A stretch of 64,000 nt of DNA from Bacteroidota bacterium (GTDB lineage Bacteria; Bacteroidota; Bacteroidia; 2-12-FULL-35-15), in assembly GCA_947466965.1 (NCBI GenBank), contig CANIFU010000008.1, positions 1 through 64,000 of the forward strand, in the 5' to 3' direction. The notes under the pieces were generated by a model that ran no database searches, was not told the origin of the DNA, and saw only the letters and a program-made list of their open reading frames with translations. Below, one piece after another: positions 53,675-63,335 of the stretch; position 1 is the stretch's first letter; every line of letters starts with the position of its first letter. Both the position numbers and the translations under genes were made by a program.

Positions 53675-54793
53675 ATGAAACAAAAGATTAAGTTTATTAA
53701 TAAGGATAAAACTCAGTTTTACAATATCCTGAAAGAACGAGTAGACAATTACTTCATTGAAAATAAAATTTCACAAAACGCAAACGCCAACATGGTTTTT
53801 AAAACCATCGTCATGCTTGCCCTTTACTTTGTTCCGTATACGCTTATTATCACGCACAGCTATAGTGCTCCTCTTCTTTGGGTGTGCTTTGCTGTGATGG
53901 GTTTGGGACTTGCAGGTATAGGTATGAGTGTGATGCACGATGCGAATCACGATGCTTATTCCTCCAATTCTTTCATTAATAAATTTGTTGCTCAATCCCT
54001 TACCATTGTTGGTGGCGATAATAGAAACTGGAAAACCCAGCACAACATCCTTCACCATACGTATACTAATATTTACGAGCACGACAGAGATATTGACAAT
54101 AAAGTAATCATGCGTTTTTCTCCTGCTGGAAAATACAAAAAAGTTCAGCGTTTTCAGGTTTTTTATGTGTTCGTTTTTTATGCGATTATGTCATTGTATT
54201 GGACAACAGCAAAGGATTTTGTTCAATATGTACAATTCAATAAACAAGGACAACATCGAGATAGTGCTTCCCGCAAATTTTTAACCCTGATGGGTTTAAT
54301 ACTTTGGAAAGCAATCTACTTTACCTATATGTTTGCGCTTCCGATGATTTTTCTTCATTATTCATTTGGGCAATTATTCATTGGATTTTTGATCATGCAC
54401 ACCCTTGCCGGTTTGATCTTGAGTATTGTATTTCAGTTGGCACACGTGGTGGAGGATGCTAAATTTCCATTTCCCGATGAAAAAGGAAACATACAAAACG
54501 AATGGGCAATTCACCAAATGGAAACTACTGCCGATTTTTCAAGAGGAAGTTGGTTGATCACTTATTATGTAGGCGGATTGAATTATCAAACAGAACATCA
54601 CTTGTTTCCACGTATTTGTCACGTTCATTATCCTGCTATCGCACCAATTGTTGAAGCAACGGCAAAAGAATTTGGTATTCCTTATATCTACAATGAAACA
54701 TTTGTAAAAGCACTTAAATCCCACATGAGCATCATCTCTAAGTTAGGGAAGAACGATCTTACATTCAACGCGATTGCAAATAGTATGGGATAA
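53675..54793 (+). CDS. Membrane fatty acid desaturase (acyl-lipid/acyl-CoA type)
   Basis: Start at the ATG at 53675 (MKQKIKFINKDKTQFYN) instead of the GTG inside the promoter element; 372 aa. Three histidine boxes that bind the di-iron centre: HDANHDA, HNILHHTYTN and QTEHHLFP, between four membrane helices. Matches the front-end/linoleoyl-CoA-type desaturases common in Bacteroidota. It introduces a double bond into fatty acyl chains, adjusting membrane fluidity; the position of the bond is not readable. Own promoter and terminator. Confidence 0.93.
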   Translation: MKQKIKFINKDKTQFYNILKERVDNYFIENKISQNANANMVFKTIVMLALYFVPYTLIITHSYSAPLLWVCFAVMGLGLAGIGMSVMHDANHDAYSSNSFINKFVAQSLTIVGGDNRNWKTQHNILHHTYTNIYEHDRDIDNKVIMRFSPAGKYKKVQRFQVFYVFVFYAIMSLYWTTAKDFVQYVQFNKQGQHRDSASRKFLTLMGLILWKAIYFTYMFALPMIFLHYSFGQLFIGFLIMHTLAGLILSIVFQLAHVVEDAKFPFPDEKGNIQNEWAIHQMETTADFSRGSWLITYYVGGLNYQTEHHLFPRICHVHYPAIAPIVEATAKEFGIPYIYNETFVKALKSHMSIISKLGKNDLTFNAIANSMG

Positions 54794-54814
54794 CCTAGCA
54801 AGCGTTTATAAAAA

Positions 54815-54850
54815 ACAAAAAAGACCGGACAGATTGTTCGGTCTTTTTTT
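54815..54850. terminator. Bidirectional terminator between desaturase and mfd
   Basis: AAGACCGGACA, loop GAT, TGTTCGGTCTT with A-rich and T-rich flanks on either side. An 11-bp stem with one G-T wobble serves both convergent genes. Confidence 0.9.
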
Positions 54851-54870
54851 TATGTGTTTTTTTATGTTGA

Positions 54871-57800
54871 TTATTGTATTACTGGTTTAAGTATAGTAAT
54901 CGCATCATCAATGGATTTAATGCTTTCAAAGGATAGGCTTAGTTTTCCATTTGTTTCTTTCATCTTACATGTACGTCCGTTCTGTTGAACAAATTTTAAT
55001 ATTTTAGTAAACGTTTCGCTTTGGTAATAAGGTGAATTTTGGTTTTGAATAAAATAGCCTGTCATTCGGTTGTTCTTCAACAATAACTTTTCAAATCCTA
55101 TTTCCATCGCCAGCCAACGCAAACGAATGGTGTGAATTAATTCAATTGCTGCTGCAGGAACTGGTCCGAATCGATCGCGCAATTGAACTTCAAATTTTGC
55201 AAGTCCTTCTTCATTGTTCGAATTATCCAGCTCACGGTATAAATTCAGTCGTTCTGTAATGTTGTTTACGTAATCATCCGGAATTAATATTTCCATGTCT
55301 GTATCAATCACGCAATCTGAAATATAGAGGCTGTGCTGTTTCTGCGTGTATTTTTGGGAACCGCCTACATTTGTATCGCGCAATTCTTCGTGTTCCATGC
55401 GTAATTCCATAATGGCTTCATCCAAAATTTTCTGATACATCTCAAACCCTATCTCGTTGATGAATCCGCTTTGTTCGCCACCCAATAAATTTCCTGCTCC
55501 GCGAATATCCAGGTCGCGCATCGCAATATTGAAACCGCTGCCTAAATCAGAAAACTCTTCAATCGCTTTTAAGCGTTTGCGTGCTTCGGGCGTTAACAAT
55601 GAAACAGGTGTTGTGAGTAAATAACAAAATGCTTTTTTGTTGGAGCGTCCAACACGGCCTCGCATCTGATGAAGGTCGCTCAGTCCGAACATATGTGCCT
55701 GATTGATGATGATTGTATTCGCATTGGAAATATCCAATCCGGCCTCAATAATTGTTGTAGCAACAAGCACATCATATTCCCCATCTATAAAGTCCATCAT
55801 TACTTGTTCCAACTTATCACCTTCTAATTGTCCGTGGCCAATTGCTACTTTCGCATCCGGGCACAATCGTTGGATCATTCCGGCTACTTCCATGATATTC
55901 TGAACACGGTTATGAACAAAAAATACTTGTCCGCCCCGCGAAATTTCAAATGAAACAGCATCCCTGATTATCTCTTCATTAAACGTATGTAATTCGGTTT
56001 GCACCGGATAACGATTGGGCGGGGGAGTGTTGATCACAGAAAGATCTCTTGCACCCATCATAGAAAATTGCAATGTGCGTGGAATAGGTGTTGCTGTAAG
56101 CGTTAAGGTATCTACATTGTTCTTGATCGTTTTCAATTTATCTTTTACTGCAACACCGAATTTTTGTTCCTCATCAATGATGATCAGTCCTAGGTCTCTG
56201 AACTTAACACCTTTTCCTACAATGCCGTGTGTGCCGATCAGAATATCAACGGTACCTTTTTCCACTTTTTCAAGTGTTTCCTTTTGTTGCTTTGCCGATT
56301 TATATCTATTGATATAATCCACATTGCAAGGAAGTCCTTTTAATCGTTCTTTAAAAGTTTTATAATGTTGTAAAGCAAGAATTGTTGTAGGAACTAAAAT
56401 AGCAACCTGCTTGCTGTCGCATACAGCTTTGAATGCGGCACGAATAGCAACTTCTGTTTTCCCAAAGCCAACATCTCCGCAAACCAGTCTGTCCATTGGC
56501 CATTCGCTTTCCATATCTTTTTTTACATCAGCGGTCGATTTTATTTGGTCAGGGGTATCTTCATAAATGAAAGAAGCTTCTAGTTCATTTTGTAAATAAT
56601 TATCCGGACTGAATTGAAAACCTTTTAATGCTTTTCGTTTCGCATAAAGTTGAATAAGATCAAACGCAATTTCTTTTACTTTTTTCTTCGTTTTTTGTTT
56701 TAAGGTGGCCCAGGTATTTGTTCCGAGTTTATTGATCTTCGGCTCTGTTCCTTCTTTTCCGGAGTATTTTGCTATGCGGTGTAAGGAGTGAATGCTGATG
56801 TTCACAATATCATAATCTTTATAGATCAGACGAATGGTTTCCTGCGTCTTTCCATTTACTACAATTGTTTCCAATCCACCATAACGCCCAACTCCATAGT
56901 CGATGTGGGTAATATAGTCTCCAGGATTCAATCCTTTTAATTCCTTTAATGTAAGTGCTTCATTCTTTTTAGAAAAGCTGCTTTTTAGTTTGAAGCGGTG
57001 ATATCGATCAAAAATCTGATGGTCCGTGTAACACGCTAATTTTAATTCATTATCAATAAACCCTTCATGGATGGATAAAAGAATAGGAGTGAATAAAGTT
57101 GCGTCCTCCGATTTTTTTGGAGCGATGTCTTCAAAAATCTTATACAAGCGTTCAATTTGTTTGGCCGCATCCGCAAAAATAATATTCGACAATCCGTTAC
57201 GAAGATTACTTTTAAAATTATCATTTAAAAAACTGAAATTCTTATTAAAACTTGGTTGAGGTGAAAAATTGTATGAAATTATTTTTGTTGGCGACAAAGA
57301 AAAATGATTCCCAAATTCTACCAAAGGAAAGCCGAATGCTTGTTTGCTGAAAACATCTTTATGAATGTATAATTCATCTGGAGGAAGTTGCACGATAACC
57401 GAATCTAGTTTGTTGAAGGAGTTTTCAGCTATAGCAAATGCTTTTTCTATTCGATCCAGTGTTAATTGGAAATGTTTGAACCAGATGACAGAATTTTCAG
57501 GCAAGAATTCAAAAAGAGTTTGTCTGCATTCCTGCAAAAGTTTTGTTTGCACATTCGGGATAATCGTGCAATAAGTAAGTTTGTGAATCGATAATTGAGA
57601 TATCGGATCAAAACTACGAATCGAATCAACCTCGTTTCCTAAAAATTCTACGCGATATGGATGTTCGTTTGAAAAGGAGAAAATATCAACGATTCCGCCG
57701 CGCACAGAATATTGTCCAGGTTCTACAACGTAATCAACGCGTTCGAATTCATATTCATTTAAAACTTCTGTAATAAAATCGATAGAAATTTTTTCAGCTT

Positions 57801-58239
57801 GTTTTAGCGCTAATGTGTTCTTGCTAAGATGTGATTTTGTAACTACTTTTTCGGTGAGTGCTTCAGGATAAGTGACTACACAAATATGTTTTTTCCCTGT
57901 ATTGATCTTGTTCAATACTTCTGCGCGCAATAAAATATTTGAGTTGTCTATTTCTTCATGCTCGTAGGGCATACGGTAAGAAGCTGGAAAAAAAAGAACA
58001 TTTTGTTCGCCTAATAAATTTTCCAGATCATTCAGGAAATAGGCCGCCTCTTCTTTGTCGGCAAGTATAAGTAAATTTGTTTTGTGGATGTGTTGAAAAG
58101 CAGTTGCAGCAATAAAAGAAGCGCCCGAACCGATTACGTTTTTGAGCTGGGTACGCGTAATATTCCCGGCCAATTCTTGAATTAGTATAGAATTGTTAGT
58201 GGATTCACCGTACTTTCTTAATATATCTTCCTTCGTCAC
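54871..58239 (-). CDS. mfd: Transcription-repair coupling factor Mfd
   Basis: The track's start at 58269 is a TTG; the in-frame GTG at 58239 (VTKEDILRKYGES) better fits the family, giving about 1122 aa. N-terminal UvrB-like domains, RNA-polymerase interaction domain (LKGLNPGDYITHIDYGVGRY), then an SF2 translocase: Walker A VCGDVGFGKTEVAI, DEEQ in LIIIDEEQKFGV, TATPIPRTLQFSMMGARD, QMRGRVGRSNKKAFCY. C-terminal TRCF domain near 1000-1100. It releases stalled RNA polymerase and recruits UvrA. Intact. Neither candidate start is ATG. Confidence 0.95.
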   Translation of the reverse strand: MTKEDILRKYGESTNNSILIQELAGNITRTQLKNVIGSGASFIAATAFQHIHKTNLLILADKEEAAYFLNDLENLLGEQNVLFFPASYRMPYEHEEIDNSNILLRAEVLNKINTGKKHICVVTYPEALTEKVVTKSHLSKNTLALKQAEKISIDFITEVLNEYEFERVDYVVEPGQYSVRGGIVDIFSFSNEHPYRVEFLGNEVDSIRSFDPISQLSIHKLTYCTIIPNVQTKLLQECRQTLFEFLPENSVIWFKHFQLTLDRIEKAFAIAENSFNKLDSVIVQLPPDELYIHKDVFSKQAFGFPLVEFGNHFSLSPTKIISYNFSPQPSFNKNFSFLNDNFKSNLRNGLSNIIFADAAKQIERLYKIFEDIAPKKSEDATLFTPILLSIHEGFIDNELKLACYTDHQIFDRYHRFKLKSSFSKKNEALTLKELKGLNPGDYITHIDYGVGRYGGLETIVVNGKTQETIRLIYKDYDIVNISIHSLHRIAKYSGKEGTEPKINKLGTNTWATLKQKTKKKVKEIAFDLIQLYAKRKALKGFQFSPDNYLQNELEASFIYEDTPDQIKSTADVKKDMESEWPMDRLVCGDVGFGKTEVAIRAAFKAVCDSKQVAILVPTTILALQHYKTFKERLKGLPCNVDYINRYKSAKQQKETLEKVEKGTVDILIGTHGIVGKGVKFRDLGLIIIDEEQKFGVAVKDKLKTIKNNVDTLTLTATPIPRTLQFSMMGARDLSVINTPPPNRYPVQTELHTFNEEIIRDAVSFEISRGGQVFFVHNRVQNIMEVAGMIQRLCPDAKVAIGHGQLEGDKLEQVMMDFIDGEYDVLVATTIIEAGLDISNANTIIINQAHMFGLSDLHQMRGRVGRSNKKAFCYLLTTPVSLLTPEARKRLKAIEEFSDLGSGFNIAMRDLDIRGAGNLLGGEQSGFINEIGFEMYQKILDEAIMELRMEHEELRDTNVGGSQKYTQKQHSLYISDCVIDTDMEILIPDDYVNNITERLNLYRELDNSNNEEGLAKFEVQLRDRFGPVPAAAIELIHTIRLRWLAMEIGFEKLLLKNNRMTGYFIQNQNSPYYQSETFTKILKFVQQNGRTCKMKETNGKLSLSFESIKSIDDAITILKPVIQ

Positions 58240-58274
58240 AGTCTTCTGAAAATGGTAGCAAAAATACAAAAAAT

Positions 58275-58306
58275 AAACCCTTATTTTTTTAGAAAAATAA
58301 GGGTTT
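58275..58306 (-). terminator. Hairpin between fbp and mfd
   Basis: AAACCCTTATTTTT and AAAAATAAGGGTTT form a perfect 14-bp stem with a 4-nt loop, in the leader region of mfd and downstream of fbp (both minus strand). It may end fbp transcripts. Confidence 0.65.
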
Positions 58307-58499
58307 AAATAGTTTTATCTGCTATGCTCGGAATTACAATTGGTTGTCAGGTGAAATGTTAAAATGTTGCAATTTAAAAGATAATATCACTTCAAGTCAT
58401 TCCCACAAAAGGAGGAGTGTATCGTGATACGCTCCAAACCGTTCCGCTAATCGAACTGACAAATCCACTGTCACTGGGCGAACATCTTATTCGTATGTA

Positions 58500-59519
58500 T
58501 TATACTTTCTCAGTTAATGAATATTTTTTCATGAAATCACAAGCCAGATCAACCATATCTGCGGATCCAAGAAAAAATGGTGTTCGTTGGTGAAGTTCTT
58601 TTATGTCAAGTTCCATAATGCGCTTAAATCCATCGGTCGCTTTTCCTCCTGCTTGTTCCAGAATAAATGCCAATGGGTTACATTCGTATAATAAGCGAAG
58701 TTTTCCTTTCGGAGATTTTGCAGTTGTCGGGTAGATGTATACACCACCGGTAATTAAATTACGGTGAATGTCAGCTACACCCGATCCTATGTATCTCGAT
58801 GAATACGGACGGCCGCTTGCTTCGTCTTCCTCCTGACAATATTTTATATATTTTTTTACGCCTTCAGGAAAGTGAACATAATTTCCTTCGTTGATAGAAT
58901 ACGTTTTTGCTTGTTTAGGTGTTTGCATATTGGGGTGCGACAAACAAAATTCTCCGATCGATGGATCTAATGTAAATCCGTTCACTCCTTTTCCTGTTGT
59001 ATATACCATCATGCAAGAAGAGCCATAAATAACGTATCCGGCAGCAACTTGCTCTGTGCCACGTTGCATAAAATCTTCGTATGTCCCAGGACCATTTAAA
59101 GATGTTCTGCGGTAGATCGAGAAAATAGTTCCGATTGAAACATTTACATCAATATTGGATGAACCATCCAGTGGATCCATTGCAACAACGTATTTCGCGT
59201 TTTTTGATACTTCGTTGTCAATTATTATGATGTCTTCATTTTCCTCAGAAGCGATAGCGCAACACTCACCACCAACACTTAGTGCGGCAATAAATTGTTC
59301 GTTCGCATACACATCCAATTTCTTTACATTTTCTCCCTGAATATTGATTTCCCCGGCATCTCCCAAAATATCCGCCAATCCGGCTTTTGTAACTTCACGG
59401 TTTACTATTTTAGAGGCGATAGCGATATCCCGCAGCAACCGAGATAATTCACCTTTTGCATAAGGGAAATCGGCTTGTTTTTCAATAATAAATTGTCCTA
59501 ACGTTTTAACTCTGCTCAT
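58500..59519 (-). CDS. fbp: Class I fructose-1,6-bisphosphatase
   Basis: 339 aa. Metal and substrate residues in [22 protein letters not shown], upstream [14 protein letters not shown], and downstream [22 protein letters not shown] and [20 protein letters not shown]. Removes the 1-phosphate of fructose 1,6-bisphosphate, the committed step of gluconeogenesis. Cytoplasmic, normal length, transcribed alone. Confidence 0.97.
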   Translation of the reverse strand: MSRVKTLGQFIIEKQADFPYAKGELSRLLRDIAIASKIVNREVTKAGLADILGDAGEINIQGENVKKLDVYANEQFIAALSVGGECCAIASEENEDIIIIDNEVSKNAKYVVAMDPLDGSSNIDVNVSIGTIFSIYRRTSLNGPGTYEDFMQRGTEQVAAGYVIYGSSCMMVYTTGKGVNGFTLDPSIGEFCLSHPNMQTPKQAKTYSINEGNYVHFPEGVKKYIKYCQEEDEASGRPYSSRYIGSGVADIHRNLITGGVYIYPTTAKSPKGKLRLLYECNPLAFILEQAGGKATDGFKRIMELDIKELHQRTPFFLGSADMVDLACDFMKKYSLTEKV

Positions 59520-59599
59520 TGTTTGTTTATTTTGAATTTACACAAATATCGTAATATTTTTGGAGGATAAAACCCAAAGAATTAAATAACTTTGCGGCT

Positions 59600-60073
59600 A
59601 TGAATATTACGATTAGAAAAGGAATTAAAACAGACCTTCAGCAGGCATTAAATCTAGTAAAAGAATTGGCAGCTTATGAAAAGGCTCCAAACGAAGTAGC
59701 CGTTACAATTGAAGAAATGGAACTGGATGGATTTGGGATGAATCCGATCTTTCATTTTTATGTTGCTGAAGCGGATGGGATAATTGTTGGCATCTCTTTG
59801 TATTATATTAAATATTCAACGTGGAAAGGAAAATGTGTTTTTCTGGAAGATATTATAGTAAGCGAGCCATTTAGAAATTTCGGAATAGGGAAAAAATTAT
59901 TTGACGAAGTGGTGAATGTAGCCAAACAAATGAACGCTCCGAGGATGGAGTGGCAAGTTTTAGAATGGAATGAACCCGCAATTAAATTTTATGAAAAAGT
60001 AAATTCACAGTTTGATAGCGAGTGGTTGAATTGTAAGTTGAGTGAAGAACAAATTCAAGAGTATTTTAAGTAG
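59600..60073 (+). CDS. GNAT N-acetyltransferase, diamine/thialysine acetyltransferase-like
   Basis: 157 aa. GNAT fold with acetyl-CoA loop in SEPFRNFGIGKKLFDEV (R/Q-x-x-G-x-G/A form) and the family region CVFLEDIIV, WQVLEWNEPAIKFYEKVN. Similar to SSAT2/thialysine and diamine acetyltransferases (VKELAAYEKAPNEV start). The acceptor is not decided by sequence. A TAACTTTG -7-like element lies at 59587-59594, a few bases before the ATG, so the leader would be very short. Confidence 0.85.
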   Translation: MNITIRKGIKTDLQQALNLVKELAAYEKAPNEVAVTIEEMELDGFGMNPIFHFYVAEADGIIVGISLYYIKYSTWKGKCVFLEDIIVSEPFRNFGIGKKLFDEVVNVAKQMNAPRMEWQVLEWNEPAIKFYEKVNSQFDSEWLNCKLSEEQIQEYFK

Positions 60074-60184
60074 ACAATTCAATGTCCGTCAGTTCGAGCG
60101 GAGTCGAGAACAAGGGACGAGAAGTAAAATTGCAGTAGAATTTAATTGCCTACTGCCTATTGTATAATTGTAAAATTCAGTTCA

Positions 60185-61474
60185 ATGAAAGTTTTCAAAT
60201 TCGGTGGAGCGTCTGTGAAAGATGCAATTGCAGTAAAAAATGTTGCAGAAATATTGAAACGTTTTCCAAAAGAAAATATTTTGGTGGTGATATCTGCAAT
60301 GGGTAAAGTAACAAATGCCTTGGAGCGTTTGACCGATGCTGTTTTTTATCCAGTAAAAAATTCAGCAGATCAAAACATTACTGCTGCTTCTATATTGGTT
60401 GAAATAAAAAAATTCCATTTCGATATTCTATCTGAATTGTTTCCCTCCAAAGATCATCCTGTTTTTAATGAAATCAACAATACCTTTGTTGAATTGGATT
60501 GGGCGATTGAAGATGTACCGACAGAAAATTATAATTACGAATACGATAAGATTGTAAGCTTAGGAGAAGTGCTTTCAACAAAAATTGTAAATGCCTATTT
60601 AATTGAAGCGGGAATTAAGAGTCATTGGAAGGATGTTCGCGATTACATTCAAACAGATAATACCTACCGCGAAGGGAAGGTGGATTGGGAACTCACACAA
60701 TCGTTGGTGAATAAATTACTGATGCCTGAATGTCAAAATGGTTCGGTGATTATTACGCAAGGTTTTATAGGAGGCACTTCCGAAAATTTCACTACAACAT
60801 TGGGTCGTGAAGGTTCTGATTATACAGCCGCAATATTAGCATTTACAACAAATGCAGAAAGTGTTACAATCTGGAAAGATGTACCGGGAGTATTGAATGC
60901 CGATCCGAAATGGTTTGATGAAACGAAGAAGTTAGATCAAATTTCTTATCAAGATGCGATTGAGTTGGCTTATTATGGAGCAACTGTTATTCATCCGAAA
61001 ACGATCAAACCATTACAGAACAAAAAAATTCCATTGTATGTAAAATCTTTTTTACATCCAGAGGAAAAAGGAACGGTGATCAATGAGATTCAATCACCAT
61101 TGCCTATTCCTTGTTTTATTTTTAAAGTGAAGCAGGTGTTGATCTCTATTTCTCCAAAAGATTTTTCATTTATTGCGGAGGAAAACTTCAGTGATATTTT
61201 TAATTTGTTTTCCGAAAAGCAAGTGAAAGTAAATGTGATGCAAAATTCTGCCATCAGCTTTTCGGTGAGTGTGGATGCCGATGAACGGAAACTGCCCGAT
61301 CTGATTAAAACACTTCAGAAAAAATACAGAGTTCTATACAATGATAATTTGGAATTAATTACGATCCGCTATTACGACCAGGCAACTATTGACAGAGTAA
61401 CCATCGATAAAAAAGTGTTGTTGGAAGTGAAGAGCAGGTATACCGTTCAGTTGGTTGTGAAGCCGATGGATTAA
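60185..61474 (+). CDS. Aspartate kinase
   Basis: Start at the ATG at 60185 (MKVFKFGGASVKDA), where the kinase motif begins; the track adds 13 residues. 429 aa. Kinase blocks KFGGAS, ...TTLGREGSDYTAAILA and the C-terminal VWKDVPGVLNADPKWF; C-terminal ACT-like regulatory strands (VLISISPKDFSFIAEENF, VKVNVMQNSAISFSV). Monofunctional: no homoserine dehydrogenase domain. First step from aspartate to lysine, threonine, methionine. Feedback regulation by the ACT region is expected, but the effector is unknown. Confidence 0.92.
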   Translation: MKVFKFGGASVKDAIAVKNVAEILKRFPKENILVVISAMGKVTNALERLTDAVFYPVKNSADQNITAASILVEIKKFHFDILSELFPSKDHPVFNEINNTFVELDWAIEDVPTENYNYEYDKIVSLGEVLSTKIVNAYLIEAGIKSHWKDVRDYIQTDNTYREGKVDWELTQSLVNKLLMPECQNGSVIITQGFIGGTSENFTTTLGREGSDYTAAILAFTTNAESVTIWKDVPGVLNADPKWFDETKKLDQISYQDAIELAYYGATVIHPKTIKPLQNKKIPLYVKSFLHPEEKGTVINEIQSPLPIPCFIFKVKQVLISISPKDFSFIAEENFSDIFNLFSEKQVKVNVMQNSAISFSVSVDADERKLPDLIKTLQKKYRVLYNDNLELITIRYYDQATIDRVTIDKKVLLEVKSRYTVQLVVKPMD

Positions 61475-61485
61475 AACAATTGTTC

Positions 61486-61593
61486 TGTCAGTTCGAGTGT
61501 TCCGAAGGAATGTATCGACAACAAAGAAAACGAATCTTGAAACACTTCTCGATACAATTCTACTCCTTTGTCGCAGAATCACTCGAAGTGACA
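61486..61593. repeat. Imperfect inverted repeat between convergent genes
   Basis: TGTCAGTTCGAGTG at the left pairs with CACTCGAAGTGACA at the right (13 of 14), with an inner pair TGTATCGACAA / TTCTCGATACA. Related cores occur at 60088 and, inverted, at 58451. Two ORF-track frames (61480, 61497) are only translations of it. Confidence 0.75.
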
Positions 61594-61607
61594 AATGTTC
61601 TGAAACT

Positions 61608-62546
61608 TTATTTGGAAATACTAAGAATCTTATCCGCCAACACCTTCGCGATTTTCTCCTTGCTCTCATGCGTCCAGCCAGCAATGTGTGGTGACAAAAT
61701 TACATTTTCGCACTGAATTAAATATTGAAAGGCATCAGGCAGTTTTTTGGTGTCCAATGCTTCAAATGAAATCCTTTCATATTCTAAAACATCTAAACAA
61801 GCACCGCTTACTTTCCCGGATTTTAGATTTTTTACCAAGTCGGAAGTGTTTAAACATTTTCCTCTGGCTGTATTGATGATGTAAATATTTTTTGAAAATT
61901 TATTGATGAATGTATCGTTGATTAAATAATTTGTTTCATCTGTAAGGGGTGTATGTAAACTTAAAATAGCTGCATTTTTGAAAATTTCTTCGAGTGAAGA
62001 TTCTTTTATAAATTCATTTCCGAAATTCTTTTTGTATTTATCGTAAACCAATACATTCACTCCAAATCCTTTTAACCTTTCAGCAAAAGCGGATCCCATA
62101 TTTCCATAGCCAATAATCCCAACAGTTTTCCCAAAAAGTTCAATTCCACGGTTTCCTTCCCGAATCCATTTTCCTTCACGTACTTCTTTGTTGGCTCTGA
62201 TTAAATTATTAAATAAAGCAAGCAGCATTCCGATAGCCTGTTCAGCAAGGGCATCGCGGTTTCCTTCGGGTGCATGTATACATTTTATTCCCTTGCTTTC
62301 AGCATAAGCCACATCAATATTTTCCATACCTGCTCCTGCACGAGCAATAAATTTGAGCTTAGGTGCTTTGTCAATACTATCTTTTGTAATCTTAATTTTA
62401 CTGCGTATCACTATACCATCATACAAATGGATGTTGTTTTCAATTTCTTCTTCAGACCACTGGTAAAAAAGATCGCAAGTATGTCCTGCTTTTTCAAGCG
62501 TTTCATGAAGCAAACGGTGATTAGAGTCGATGAAAAGGATTTTCAT
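61608..62546 (-). CDS. D-2-hydroxyacid dehydrogenase, SerA-like
   Basis: 312 aa. NAD-binding GYGNMGSAFAERL (GxGxxG, about 145-157), catalytic Arg in NTARGKCLNTS, Glu in DVLEYE and His in SPHIAGWTHESKEK. Resembles 3-phosphoglycerate dehydrogenase core domains but lacks ACT or ASB extensions. May catalyse the first step of serine synthesis; other 2-hydroxyacids are possible. Cytoplasmic. It converges with the aspartate kinase gene across the inverted repeat. Confidence 0.9.
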   Translation of the reverse strand: MKILFIDSNHRLLHETLEKAGHTCDLFYQWSEEEIENNIHLYDGIVIRSKIKITKDSIDKAPKLKFIARAGAGMENIDVAYAESKGIKCIHAPEGNRDALAEQAIGMLLALFNNLIRANKEVREGKWIREGNRGIELFGKTVGIIGYGNMGSAFAERLKGFGVNVLVYDKYKKNFGNEFIKESSLEEIFKNAAILSLHTPLTDETNYLINDTFINKFSKNIYIINTARGKCLNTSDLVKNLKSGKVSGACLDVLEYERISFEALDTKKLPDAFQYLIQCENVILSPHIAGWTHESKEKIAKVLADKILSISK

Positions 62547-62563
62547 TTCGTGAATTTTTGTAT

Positions 62564-62582
62564 CATAGGTTTTTAACCTGTG
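62564..62582. repeat. REP-like palindrome left of the RAYT gene
   Basis: CATAGGTT, TTT, AACCTGTG: an 8-bp stem with one mismatch. The core AACCTG is shared with the palindrome at 63314 on the other side of the transposase gene. Confidence 0.5.
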
Positions 62583-62666
62583 ATTATATTTTCAAAGGAT
62601 TTCAACCTAGAGATTTTTTATATTGAACATCTGTATTATAATCCTGTGTGACAAAACTAAGTAAAT

Positions 62667-63263
62667 TTAATTTAGTAAATCTAATCTAATAAAAGTATGA
62701 GGCCATTTTTCCCAGTGTTCTGTCAGGCCCGCCTTAACAGGATTATTAATGACGTAATTTACCACATTTCTTAATTCTTTTTCACTTCTAATGAGGTGAT
62801 CATAGCTTTCTTTCATCCAAAAAGCTCCTTTTTTATTGAGAATAATGTTCGACTCTTTAGCTGTATATCTTTTTATTGAATGCATTATTTGGCTTAAATC
62901 GGGTGCTTCATCAGTAAGTTTTATTACAAGATGAACATGATTTGACATGATGCAATAACAGATTAATTGATAGTATTTTAAGTCAAAATGATGTAAAGCC
63001 TTTTTATTTATTTCTGCAACCTCCGGAATTGAGAGAAAGCTTTTGTCAGTTTTATATCGATCCATATATTCATCAAATGCTACAAAATAAGAATGTTTAT
63101 TTGGCTGAATTATGAGTTCTTCTTTTTTATTCATAAACTCATTGTGAAGTTTCTCTATAATTTCTTTGGGCATGGAATCAACTAATCTGTAAGTAATAAA
63201 AAAAATTCCTTGAGATGGATGAAGATGTGGTAAGTTTCTACGGTGAAAAAAGGGGTGTTGCAT
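62667..63263 (-). CDS. REP-associated tyrosine transposase (RAYT), Y1/HUH family
   Basis: 198 aa. Y1 transposase fold: N-terminal strand GIFFITYRLVDS, HUH metal motif MSNHVHLVIKL, and helix with a Tyr in WMKESYDHLIRSEKELR as the likely nucleophile; VINNPVKAGL is the usual tail. Full length for a RAYT. RAYTs are domesticated relatives of IS200/IS605 transposases that act on REP palindromes. Short palindromes with a shared core flank this gene at 62564 and 63314. Probably functional by motif. Confidence 0.9.
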   Translation of the reverse strand: MQHPFFHRRNLPHLHPSQGIFFITYRLVDSMPKEIIEKLHNEFMNKKEELIIQPNKHSYFVAFDEYMDRYKTDKSFLSIPEVAEINKKALHHFDLKYYQLICYCIMSNHVHLVIKLTDEAPDLSQIMHSIKRYTAKESNIILNKKGAFWMKESYDHLIRSEKELRNVVNYVINNPVKAGLTEHWEKWPHTFIRLDLLN

Positions 63264-63313
63264 AAAGTAAGAAGAGGTTTTTTTTAATAAGAATGATACT
63301 CTAGATGTAATTA

Positions 63314-63332
63314 CGCAGGTTGAAAACCTGCG
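63314..63332. repeat. REP-like palindrome right of the RAYT gene
   Basis: CGCAGGTT, loop GAA, AACCTGCG: a perfect 8-bp stem, 50 bp upstream of the transposase start and just downstream of mgtE. Confidence 0.6.
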
Positions 63333-63335
63333 ACA

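Noticed and set aside
61480-61716. Small ORFs between aspartate kinase and the dehydrogenase
   Set aside because: They translate the inverted repeat and the antisense of the dehydrogenase.
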